From the NCBI GenBank assembly GCA_964519835.1, contig CAZFLD010000039.1, positions 1 through 37,817 on the forward strand: a DNA stretch of 37,817 nucleotides, given 5' to 3'. The stretch is from CAZFLD01 sp964519835. Its GTDB lineage: Bacteria > Spirochaetota > Spirochaetia > DSM-27196 > CAZFLD01. A program made the translations under genes and the position numbers. The notes below the pieces were generated by a model. The model was given only the letters and a program-made list of their open reading frames with translations. It ran no database searches and was not told the DNA's origin. Within the stretch, counting starts at the first letter, position 1. Every line of letters begins with the position of its first letter. Of this stretch, positions 15,743 through 23,920 are shown piece after piece.

Positions 15743-17104
15743 ATGAATAGCAATCTGACAATGCAGGATTTGGTTGCGGCCCTCACCCTCTACTCCCGCC
15801 TCAAGTCGGAGTATGGCAGTGAGGGCATTGAGGCTCTACTAAAAAGCGCCAAAGAGTCTCTCGAGAAGACGCTCGCCGACCTTCGATCTCTGCCGGAGAA
15901 TGCGGAACTTGCCGAGCGGGAGCCCAACGGACTTGCGGAGATCCAATCGGCGCGGCCGAACGCAAAGCGGGTCCTTGGCTTGCCCGGCGATGACGCCTAC
16001 CTCGAGCGACTGTCCGGCGCCTTTCTCTCTCGGTCCGCCGGCTGTATTCTCGGGTCGGTCGTGGAAGGGTGGACCGTAGATGCAATGCAGGCCCTTGCCA
16101 AAGAAAACGGAGACGACTTCCCCCCCTCCGACTACTGGTCCTCCGTGCCCGACCCGGCAAAACTCAGATACAAGTCGATACGCCGAGATGCCTACACTAA
16201 GCACAAGATGAGCGGGATTCCCGTGGATGATGACTTGCAGTACACGGTGCTCGGTCTTTTGATTCTGGAAGATTATGGACCAGGTTTTGACACCGAGGAC
16301 GTTGCCGAGGCTTGGAAAGAATACCTTCCCTTTGCCTGCACGGCCGAAGACATCGCTCTTTCGAATATCCTCAACGGTGTGCCGGCTGAGGCCGCCGGCG
16401 CGAGCGGAGGTTCACCGCCCCCGAGCCGGGCATGTTATTTAAGCGCCGAGGGCGGTGTAAGGGAGATTCTTGACAATCCCTACGTGCAGTGGATCGGGGC
16501 CGATATCAGATCCGATCCGTGGGGCTACGTTGCCCCGGGTATGCCGGAGAGGGCGGCGGAGCTTGCGTACCGGGACGCGTTCCTGAGCCACCGCCGGAAC
16601 GGCATCTATGGCGAGATGTATTTCGCCGCCGCCATCTCCGCGGCTTTCGCGGTAGACGATCCCATGGATGCTCTCCGGCTCGGCCTCAATGAGATTCCCG
16701 AGTCGTCTAGTCTTGCGGAGGCACTTCGGTGGGCACTCGACGTGGCACCGGAGATCCGCACCTATCGTGACGGCGTGGACGCGGTCGAGGAACGTTTCCC
16801 TGGAATGCACTGGGTGCACACCATCAACAACGCCTGCCTTACGGTGTGGGGAATCTCCATCGGCGGAACAGACGTCGGTCGAGTGATATCCGAGACGGTA
16901 GCCATGGGGCACGACAACGATTGCACCGCAGCCACCGCCGGGAGCATTGTCGGCGCCGTGGTGGGCAAATCGAGATTGGACAAACGGTGGTATCGTCCTT
17001 TTGGCAACACCATGCACAGTTATCTCAACGGTATCGACACCCTTGCGATCGACGATCTTCTCGATCGATTTGCTGCTCAGATGCGACGCGTAACAACGAC
17101 CTAG
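15743..17104 (+). CDS. ARH-family protein 3 (long form)
   Basis: 453 aa, longer than ordinary ARH proteins because of an N-terminal helical extension (about residues 1-85) and internal inserts. AAGGAG lies 6 bases before the ATG and 12 bases separate it from the previous stop, so it belongs to the same transcription unit. Signature: LSRSAGCILGSVVEGW, IPVDDDLQYTVLGLLILEDY (Asp162-164) and GHDNDCTAATAGSIVGAVVG (Asp391, Asp393). The metal ligands appear intact. The DxDC variant is known in large uncharacterised ARH subfamilies associated with carbohydrate genes. A short Ala/Gly/Ser/Pro insert lies at about residues 214-228. Its stop overlaps the convergent neighbour's stop by 4 bases. Confidence 0.85.
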   Translation: MNSNLTMQDLVAALTLYSRLKSEYGSEGIEALLKSAKESLEKTLADLRSLPENAELAEREPNGLAEIQSARPNAKRVLGLPGDDAYLERLSGAFLSRSAGCILGSVVEGWTVDAMQALAKENGDDFPPSDYWSSVPDPAKLRYKSIRRDAYTKHKMSGIPVDDDLQYTVLGLLILEDYGPGFDTEDVAEAWKEYLPFACTAEDIALSNILNGVPAEAAGASGGSPPPSRACYLSAEGGVREILDNPYVQWIGADIRSDPWGYVAPGMPERAAELAYRDAFLSHRRNGIYGEMYFAAAISAAFAVDDPMDALRLGLNEIPESSSLAEALRWALDVAPEIRTYRDGVDAVEERFPGMHWVHTINNACLTVWGISIGGTDVGRVISETVAMGHDNDCTAATAGSIVGAVVGKSRLDKRWYRPFGNTMHSYLNGIDTLAIDDLLDRFAAQMRRVTTT

Positions 17105-17508
17105 CCTTCTTCGGCAAGATAGTCCCAATCGAGCTCTTCCCAGGAGCGCCCCGCGGCACGGAGTCTCGACGCCATGTCCTTTCGTACGGCTTCATCCGTA
17201 ATGATGTTGGACCGTTCGATCTGACGGATCGTGTTCAAGAGCCGATCTTCGAGCCGGCGTTTGAAGTAGTTCTTCGCGCGTTGCGCAAGAGCTCCGGAAA
17301 ACCCTACCCCTTCCAAAACGCTGACAACTCTTTGTCCTTGTTTTGTCCAAGCCGCCGGCGGGAGCCCCGTGGACAAAATGAAGTCGAGTTGTTGAAAGTG
17401 CCGGTCCATCGCATTGCCGACCCGACCGATGACAAACCGGCCACCAAACACAACAACAACGGCAAAAACGGCTGCGATAACCAAGAGGGTCAAAAAAAGT
17501 TGAAGCAC
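17101..17508 (-). CDS. Small membrane-anchored protein, unknown function
   Basis: 135 aa from GTG. The N-terminus is a single hydrophobic helix (MLQLFLTLLVIAAVFAVVVV), then a cytoplasmic or periplasmic helical domain rich in charged residues (GRFVIGRVGNAMDRHFQQLD; AKNYFKRRLEDRLLNTIRQI) ending WEELDWDYLAEEG. No family recognised. It follows the UPF0182 gene by 66 bases on the same strand and may be co-transcribed. No good ribosome site is visible before the GTG. Confidence 0.6.
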   Translation of the reverse strand: MLQLFLTLLVIAAVFAVVVVFGGRFVIGRVGNAMDRHFQQLDFILSTGLPPAAWTKQGQRVVSVLEGVGFSGALAQRAKNYFKRRLEDRLLNTIRQIERSNIITDEAVRKDMASRLRAAGRSWEELDWDYLAEEG

Positions 17509-17574
17509 CGTGCCATGCTACCGCGACAGACGCGGCGTAGTCACGTCCGCGGGTCGGCGTCTATCGGACGTCGA

Positions 17575-20280
17575 CTACCGCCCCGTGTTGCCGAGACGTT
17601 CGAGCACGGCTTCAAGCCGACTTAAGCTTTGGCCGGGTTCCTGGAGATCCCCCTCGCCGGTGAGGCGCCGGTACTCCCTAAACAGCTCGATGGCGCGGGA
17701 GACTGGTGCCGGACCGTCGGCATCTGCGGGAGCGGTCGCCGTGCCGGGTGTGGCCGACAGGTCGCCGATCAGGCGCTCAATTGCCTTATCAAAATCCTCG
17801 GCCCATACAACACGGTTTTGGTCCGCCAACGCGACTCGTTTGATTTCCGGTAGCGGTGCATCCGCGGCCTGTAGATAAACTGGTTCGACATACAAAAGAC
17901 CAATCCCGTCCTCGCCAAACAATGGAATGGTCAGGAGGTTTCCGCGGAGCACCTCACTACCGCGTTGGCTCCACAAACTGAGTGCACGTGACATCTCGGT
18001 GTTCTGATCGATACGCGCTTCGATCTGCCGGGGGCCCAAGACCTCAACCCCCTTGGGGAAGGTAAAGACGGTGATTTGGCCGTAGTTCTCGTAGTTGCTC
18101 CGGCCGGCCATCCATGCATTGACAACGTTTTTGTTGCTCGGTGTAAACGGGAGCATGAGTGTAAACTCGAGGTTGTCCAGCCAAGGGTACTGCAGTAGCA
18201 CGTAGTACGGCGTCACGGACTGGAAGTCCTCACGATACCGCTCGGTCGCGAACTCCCACACGTCCTCACGTTGGTAGAACACCTGGGTGTCGGTCATGTG
18301 GTAGGTGCTGAAGATCTCGGCCTGCGCCGTCAGGTAGTCCGACGAGTATCGGATGTGGTCTCTGAGGTCGTCGGGCATCTCCTCGATCGGCGAAAAGAGC
18401 TCGGGAAACACCCGCGCGTAGGTCTGCACCAACGGATCCTCAGGATCGACGATGTAGTAGGCGACCGTGCCGTCGTAGGCGTCGAGCATATAGACGACGC
18501 TGCCGTCCTCACGCAGAACAGGGTAGGGGTCACCGTCGTACCGCAGAAACGGCGCGACGGCGGATGCTCTCCTCAGGATCGTGCGGCGAAACATAATACG
18601 CGACTCCGACGTTAGGTAGCCTGAGAAGAGCTGGCGGTACCCGTCAAATCGAGTTGCGTACACAAGGCGACGGATCAGTCCGCCGATGGGAACGCCACCC
18701 TCGCCGTTATACCGCGTGTAGACGTTTTGGTCGCCCGAAGGGTAGTCGAACTCGTCTTGTGTTGTGCCGACGTAGACGTGGTCATTTGTTCTCTCGCCGT
18801 AGTAGATGCCGGGCGTGTTAACCTCGAACCGAGGTGTATCGGCCGTTGGGGGGATGTTCCGGACCACGAGGTCCGGTCGGCCCTGCGGCAAGAACTTGTT
18901 TACGGGCAACGCGACCAAGCCGTGGCCGTGTGTGTACTTGATGTGACGGGAAACCCAGGTCTGCGAGGCCCCCGACAGGCGCGATTTATCGAGCTCTCGG
19001 ACGCTCAACATCATTTGCTGTGTGCGGCCGTCAAAGTCGTATCGGTCGACATCGACGTCATGAAATTCATAGTAGAGCCGAATCTCCTGCCGCTGGCTCA
19101 GATTATCCTCGAGAGCCCTCCAGTCCCACAGGCGCACGTTGTCGAGCGTCGGTCGATTGGCATCGAGGATACTTCTTTCGATCTCGCCGTCGGCTTCATA
19201 CCGGCGTTCATCGACGCGGTCTTCGCCCAGACCGTATGCGTTGCGCGTGAACTCGATATGGTGGGGAATGTACTCGCTCTCGAGTGTGATCTCGTTTGGA
19301 TCGAGGATAAGCGCCCGTGACGCGCCGGGAACCGCCAGATTAACAAGCCCCAACACGCCCAAGACGATGGCCGGAGCAACAAGGCTCTTCGGCGAGGGAC
19401 TCAGGTCGCTTTTGCCCGTTTCTTGGACAAAAAGCAGTTTATGCATAAAGGGCCTGCTAAACGCGGCAATGAGCATCGTGACGGCGGCGGCGACCAAGAC
19501 CACGGTGGAAATCACTGCGGCCGGTACTAAAACGTTTGACTCGAGCCAGCCGACGCCGGTGACTGCGCCGTCGGTGTTGTACGTCAGTCGAGGAATGTCT
19601 AAGAGCCGTTGAATGCCGGCAATCAGAATGAGGACTCCTCCGATGACCATAAGCTGTCGCCACAGTCGTTGACTTCCGGGCAGCCTTCGTACCGGCTCCG
19701 CGTCCGTGCCTGAGCTATCCGGGCGCTTGGTCCGTCGCTCACCACTTCGCTGCCTGCGAATGCTCCTGAGCGATAGCCGGGTGAAAAAAGCCGCCACCGC
19801 GTATAGAACAAGTATCCACGCCAGGGCAGCAAGGACTGCGCCGTATAGCGGAAGAGCAAAGAGGTAGAACTCCGTCCCAAGACCAAAGATAGGGTCGACC
19901 GCGCCGGTGGTGACGCGGTTGGAAAACAGCAAAAGGCGTTGCCAGATGGACGAAAGAGCAACGCCGCCGATCATGGCGCCGATAATCCCGGCGATCCAAG
20001 AGGCCGGGCCACGAAACGGTACGTCGTGCAGAAGCCGCGCAAAGCCGCCACCGAAGATCGCGAGGCCAATCGCGGCACCGAGCGCGAATAGGAGAATGCG
20101 TGTGCTGTACTCGGTCCAGAACCGTGCGCCGAAACCGAGAGCCTCGAACCACCAAAGCTCGCCGGCCAGATTTGTGAAAGCGGACACAAGAAGTAAAACG
20201 ATAAAAAAGGCCGCGAGAACCAGTAACGCCCGGACGACACGCTTGCCCAGGTTTGGACGGGTGCGCCGTTTGTCTCCCAT
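17575..20280 (-). CDS. UPF0182 family integral membrane protein
   Basis: 901 aa, normal for the family (PF03699). The N-terminal ~290 residues contain about seven hydrophobic helices (VVRALLVLAAFFIVLLLVSA; STRILLFALGAAIGLAIFGG; LFALPLYGAVLAALAWILVL). The large soluble part has family text: LDNVRLWDWRALEDNLSQRQ, IRLYYEFHDVDVDRYDFDGR, SQTWVSRHIKYTHGHGLVAL, GIYYGERTNDHVYV and FTLMLPFTPSNKNVVNAWMA. The function of the family is not established. A perfect palindrome directly precedes the ATG, where a ribosome site would be expected and none is seen, so translation may be leaderless or operator-overlapping. Divergent from the response regulator. Confidence 0.93.
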   Translation of the reverse strand: MGDKRRTRPNLGKRVVRALLVLAAFFIVLLLVSAFTNLAGELWWFEALGFGARFWTEYSTRILLFALGAAIGLAIFGGGFARLLHDVPFRGPASWIAGIIGAMIGGVALSSIWQRLLLFSNRVTTGAVDPIFGLGTEFYLFALPLYGAVLAALAWILVLYAVAAFFTRLSLRSIRRQRSGERRTKRPDSSGTDAEPVRRLPGSQRLWRQLMVIGGVLILIAGIQRLLDIPRLTYNTDGAVTGVGWLESNVLVPAAVISTVVLVAAAVTMLIAAFSRPFMHKLLFVQETGKSDLSPSPKSLVAPAIVLGVLGLVNLAVPGASRALILDPNEITLESEYIPHHIEFTRNAYGLGEDRVDERRYEADGEIERSILDANRPTLDNVRLWDWRALEDNLSQRQEIRLYYEFHDVDVDRYDFDGRTQQMMLSVRELDKSRLSGASQTWVSRHIKYTHGHGLVALPVNKFLPQGRPDLVVRNIPPTADTPRFEVNTPGIYYGERTNDHVYVGTTQDEFDYPSGDQNVYTRYNGEGGVPIGGLIRRLVYATRFDGYRQLFSGYLTSESRIMFRRTILRRASAVAPFLRYDGDPYPVLREDGSVVYMLDAYDGTVAYYIVDPEDPLVQTYARVFPELFSPIEEMPDDLRDHIRYSSDYLTAQAEIFSTYHMTDTQVFYQREDVWEFATERYREDFQSVTPYYVLLQYPWLDNLEFTLMLPFTPSNKNVVNAWMAGRSNYENYGQITVFTFPKGVEVLGPRQIEARIDQNTEMSRALSLWSQRGSEVLRGNLLTIPLFGEDGIGLLYVEPVYLQAADAPLPEIKRVALADQNRVVWAEDFDKAIERLIGDLSATPGTATAPADADGPAPVSRAIELFREYRRLTGEGDLQEPGQSLSRLEAVLERLGNTGR

Positions 20281-20294
20281 AACCCAAATGGGTT
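20281..20294. promoter_or_regulatory. Palindrome between divergent UPF0182 and response regulator genes
   Basis: AACCCA-AA-TGGGTT is a perfect inverted repeat with 6-base arms, touching the UPF0182 start codon and about 30 bases before the response regulator start. A candidate binding site for the divergently encoded regulator or another dimeric factor. Confidence 0.45.
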
Positions 20295-20324
20295 AATCCT
20301 AGGCACGGGACTTGCATCACCCTT

Positions 20325-21005
20325 TTGGTGAGTCAACTAACACAAGGCAAGTCCATTGACGTGGTACTTGTCGACGACCAAACACTCTTCGCGGAGTCGC
20401 TCGCCTACGCAATAGAGCACATCGCAGGAGAGCTCACTGTTTGCGCCCGGTTCTCCGACGGTTTGGCATTCCTGCAGGCGCTTGGGTCGTTTGCGGCGGA
20501 TGTGGTCTTGATCGATGCCGCGATGCCCCGGATGGATGGAATCGCCGCCACCGAGCGGTTTTATGGCCGGTGCCCCGAGATTGCGGTGTTGCTTGTGGCC
20601 GAGTCCCCCTCCAAGTCGGTTGTAGAACGTGCGTTTCACGCGGGCGCCCGCGGAGTAGTTTTTAAGCAGTCGGGAATCGAGACAGTCATAGGCGCCATTC
20701 ACACCGTGGCGGACGGGAAGCGCTATCTGGACTCGACCATCTCGAATGACTTTCGGACAAACCTAAAGCGAGCCGATCGTCAAGGTACGGCGTGCTGTGT
20801 TGAGTCGAGGTTGACCCAACCGCAAGGTGAGATCCTAAGACTGGTGTGCGATGGGATGGATGAGCTCGAAATCGCGGGAGTCCTCGGCATTTCGAAAAAC
20901 ACCGTCCACGTTCACAAAAACAACATCATGAAGAGTCTGGGCGTGCACTCGAAGCTCGACCTGTTGAAGTACGCAATCCGAAATAACCTCGTAACGGTGG
21001 AGTAA
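20325..21005 (+). CDS. NarL/LuxR-type response regulator
   Basis: Up to 226 aa: receiver domain (about residues 12-130) plus a LuxR-type helix-turn-helix (about 160-220: LTQPQGEILRLVCDGMDELE, IAGVLGISKNTVHVHKNNIM). The receiver has the acidic pair (Asp17, Asp18), phospho-acceptor Asp64 in VVLIDAAMPRMDG and Lys114 in GVVFKQSG. The usual switch Thr/Ser is Val91 (LLVAESP), which may weaken or alter phosphorylation-driven switching. No sensor kinase is nearby, so it is an orphan. The start is uncertain: TTG 20325 or GTG 20328, neither with a clear ribosome site. Confidence 0.88.
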   Translation: MVSQLTQGKSIDVVLVDDQTLFAESLAYAIEHIAGELTVCARFSDGLAFLQALGSFAADVVLIDAAMPRMDGIAATERFYGRCPEIAVLLVAESPSKSVVERAFHAGARGVVFKQSGIETVIGAIHTVADGKRYLDSTISNDFRTNLKRADRQGTACCVESRLTQPQGEILRLVCDGMDELEIAGVLGISKNTVHVHKNNIMKSLGVHSKLDLLKYAIRNNLVTVE

Positions 21006-21017
21006 TCGCCCAGGTAG

Positions 21018-23267
21018 TCAGAGATGCAGATACTTCGCGTTACCCGTAGCTTCGGCACGGATGTTGACCGTAAGAGTTTCAACCTGGCCGTCGATCATCA
21101 CGTTTGTCTCCGTCACGTCCACGAATACTTCGACCGATTCCGGATCAGCGTCGGCTTCTATTGCCAATCGGCGCGCTGTTTCCCGTGTTAGTGTTCTTCC
21201 CCGGTCAACGGCGGCGGGGGCCGTTTCGAAGTCTTCCACGGTTTCCGGCCCATGGAGCCGATATCCTCTCTCCCGGCCGAGGTAGTTGATTACCGCCGAC
21301 GCCTCCCGGTACAAGCGAGCCACCGCCGCGCCCACGGCACCTGCCACTTCCGCATTGTCCGGGGTGATAAGCGTTGTGTTGAGGATTGTCGCCGACTGGG
21401 CCAAGAATGCCGCGGCCGGGGCACCGATTCCGACTATCGGCGCTGTAAGCCGCGGCGACAGATCGGCAAATCTGCGGTGGTCCCGTGGAGTATCAAGAAC
21501 ATCGTCGGGCACGGATGCCGCGGCCAAGTCCTCCGGCGTAGCACCGAGGTTGAGATGGCCGGCGTCGTGATCGAGGACCGCGGCAAGGACCGCCCGCGCC
21601 GCGAGGACGGACACTCGCGAAGCGACGGCTTCACAAACGGATTGCTCCGTCCGCCGGCCTGCCGCAACATGCGCATCGTCCAGGCCTGCCGTCCGGTTCG
21701 CATGTCGGCGTGCCCCATTGAGGGCGGCGTCGCGGTCGCCCAGCGCCGCCCGGCCGAGCGCAACCAACGCATCGGTTGGCGTAAACCCCGACACAAGGCA
21801 CCGGCCGCTTTTCACAAGCTTCTCCACGGCACGCTCGGCCGCAAACGTGGAGCCGGCCAGCTCCACGGCCCGGCTCCACGGGAGCGGCCCGACTGCGGCG
21901 TGCTGCACCAGGCGGTCGGGCAGATCGAGGGCCGCGCCCGCGCGTGCAACTTCCGCGCCCTGCCGTGCACCCTCGCGGACGGCGATGCTGTCGGCCGATT
22001 CAGTCGTTCTCCCGTCAATGCCGGGGCTGGGCCGCGCTTGTGGGCCGGTCCCGTTGTCGCCGGTATCACCTTTTTGTGCTCCGCCGGGAAGCGCAACGAT
22101 GTGGCGCTCGGTGGCCGGCAGACAATCTGTGGCCGCGGAGCCGTTTGTTGCCCGGGGCGCAAGTCCGTCGGCGAGGGGAGCCTGCCCACCTGTGGCGGTC
22201 GATCCGGCCGCCTCGCGTATGGCCGCCGGGTCGCCGGGGTTCCGCTCGACCGTTGATAGCCGGCACAGGGGAATTACGCGGCGTGGACCGATGCGCTCCA
22301 CGCCGTCGTCGACCGTGATGTCGCTGTCACCGCCTAGGCCGATTGTCCGTACGCGAACCGCGGAGACCATCGTTTGGATGTTGCCGACCACAGCGCCTCG
22401 GGGATCTCCGAGTGCTCTGCCCTTTTCGACCAACGCAACGTCGGTCGTGGTACCGCCCATGTCGGCAACAACCGCTCGATCGACGCCGGTAAGACTACAG
22501 GCGCCCACAACACCGGACGCCGGGCCGCTTAGAATTGTCTCTACCGGACGCAGTCGCGCCAGGCGTGACGGGAGCATTGTTCCCGACCCGGTAACGACCA
22601 TAAGCGGTGCATCTAGTTTCTTGTCCCGCAAGACCGTTTCCACGTCGGAGATCAGCTGATCGATCAGAGGCACAAGCCGAGCGTTGACAATGCATGTCAC
22701 GGCTCGTCGCGGGGCGTTGAGACCCGCCGACAACTCGTGGCCACAACTCACCGGCAGACCGCCAACGTCGCGACAGATGTCGCGTAGTCTATTCTCGTGC
22801 TCCGGGTTTCTTGGGGCGAAATATGACGAGACGGCGAACGCGTCCACCTGCCCCTGGTGTCTTTTCACAAAGTCGACGCACGACCTCTCGTCGAGATCGG
22901 CGAGTCGATTGCCAAGGCTGTCGTGCCCACCGGCCACAAACACATGTGGTACCGCAGTGAGGGTGTCGCGAAGCGAAGCCTGATTCATGTCCCTTGTGGT
23001 GTAGCCGGCAAGCACAGCCGCCACACGGCCGCCTTTTCCTTCAACCATGGCGTTTGTGGCGAAGGTCGTGGAGAGACTCACCAACCGGACATCTTTGAGA
23101 TGATCCCGCGGGAGTCTGTCAATTGCATTTGCGATGCCGTAGGCGGGTTTGCCGTGAGTTGTCGGTGCCTTCGCTTTGGCCACGACCGCCTGCTCTGCCA
23201 CCAGAACAAGGTCCGTAAAGGTGCCGCCGGCATCGATTCCGAGGGTGAGTGAACGATGTATTGCCAT
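21018..23267 (-). CDS. Hydantoinase/oxoprolinase-family protein (HyuA-like)
   Basis: 749 aa. N-terminal hydantoinase/oxoprolinase domain with the phosphate-binding GIDAGGTFTDLVLVAEQAV, then SLSTTFATNAMVEGKGGRVA and GHELSAGLNAPRRAVTCIVN. The hydantoinase A core carries VVTGSGTMLP, ETILSGPASGVVGA, VADMGGTTTDVALVEKG and VRVRTIGLGGDS. Relatives open hydantoins or 5-oxoproline using ATP, usually with a HyuB partner; none is seen here. A ~100-residue Ala/Gly/Thr-rich insert (about 21935-22235) interrupts the second half. The C-terminal part (DLSPRLTAPIVGIGAPAAAF and NAEVAGAVGAAVARLYREAS) is family-like. No strong ribosome site before the ATG. Substrate unassigned. Confidence 0.88.
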   Translation of the reverse strand: MAIHRSLTLGIDAGGTFTDLVLVAEQAVVAKAKAPTTHGKPAYGIANAIDRLPRDHLKDVRLVSLSTTFATNAMVEGKGGRVAAVLAGYTTRDMNQASLRDTLTAVPHVFVAGGHDSLGNRLADLDERSCVDFVKRHQGQVDAFAVSSYFAPRNPEHENRLRDICRDVGGLPVSCGHELSAGLNAPRRAVTCIVNARLVPLIDQLISDVETVLRDKKLDAPLMVVTGSGTMLPSRLARLRPVETILSGPASGVVGACSLTGVDRAVVADMGGTTTDVALVEKGRALGDPRGAVVGNIQTMVSAVRVRTIGLGGDSDITVDDGVERIGPRRVIPLCRLSTVERNPGDPAAIREAAGSTATGGQAPLADGLAPRATNGSAATDCLPATERHIVALPGGAQKGDTGDNGTGPQARPSPGIDGRTTESADSIAVREGARQGAEVARAGAALDLPDRLVQHAAVGPLPWSRAVELAGSTFAAERAVEKLVKSGRCLVSGFTPTDALVALGRAALGDRDAALNGARRHANRTAGLDDAHVAAGRRTEQSVCEAVASRVSVLAARAVLAAVLDHDAGHLNLGATPEDLAAASVPDDVLDTPRDHRRFADLSPRLTAPIVGIGAPAAAFLAQSATILNTTLITPDNAEVAGAVGAAVARLYREASAVINYLGRERGYRLHGPETVEDFETAPAAVDRGRTLTRETARRLAIEADADPESVEVFVDVTETNVMIDGQVETLTVNIRAEATGNAKYLHL

Positions 23268-23366
23268 AAAGCGCTCATACTACCTTCCTGCGTGGCCGGC
23301 GACAAGGAAAGCAGATCTATCTGTCGACACCCGATGCGACGAATTCGGCTCGCCGGCTTCACGTGG

Positions 23367-23600
23367 CTATATTGCCGACGCTGAGGCGAAGGCGCGGCGC
23401 CACTTCGTCGGTGTCATGCCCGTCCTTATCTTAAAGCTGCGCGCGAAGTAGTACTGGTTGTCGAAGTTAAGCATTCCCGCAACGTCCTTTATACGGAGGT
23501 CCGGACGCGCGAGCAGCTCCTTGGCACGAGCGAGGCGGAGTTGCTGAAAATATTGGTAGGGCGTAAGTTCCGTCATGTCCCCAAAAATCCTGATAAGCCC
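23367..23600 (-). pseudogene. AraC-family DNA-binding domain remnant
   Basis: Only the second half of an AraC helix-turn-helix domain remains: IRIFGDMTELTPYQYFQQLR, LARAKELLARPDLRIKDVAG, MLNFDNQYYFARSFKIRTGM, TPTKWRRAF. The first helix-turn-helix and the sensor domain are missing upstream, where the frame is open but unrelated. It lies divergent to the isomerase gene, which it may once have controlled (inference). Confidence 0.75.
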
Positions 23601-23920
23601 ACGCGTATGCCAAGGTCCACGGAGCTCTCCATCATCTCGCGGGCTCTCCGTACCAACTCCGGACACTACCGCGCATGATCAGAAAAGTATATTCCGCAGC
23701 CGGTTTTGTCCATTTGATACACGGAGTGGCCGGCGTAGCATGCTATGCGGTGCGCAGCATGGGGCAAGTGAGCCGTTCGTCTGTGCAGCTACGGCGCCGA
23801 AGAGTCCGTCCGCCCGAGAGCGGACCAGCGTTACGCGAAGGTCTCGCGGTGGGCGCAGGATCTGGGGCAGGATCTGGGCGCCAACGGCAGCACGGGCACG
23901 ACCCGTTATGGAGGATATAC

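Noticed and set aside
23675..23920. N-terminal extension of the isomerase-like protein
   Set aside because: The extension is Arg-rich, not family-like, and a proper ribosome site precedes the ATG at 23921.
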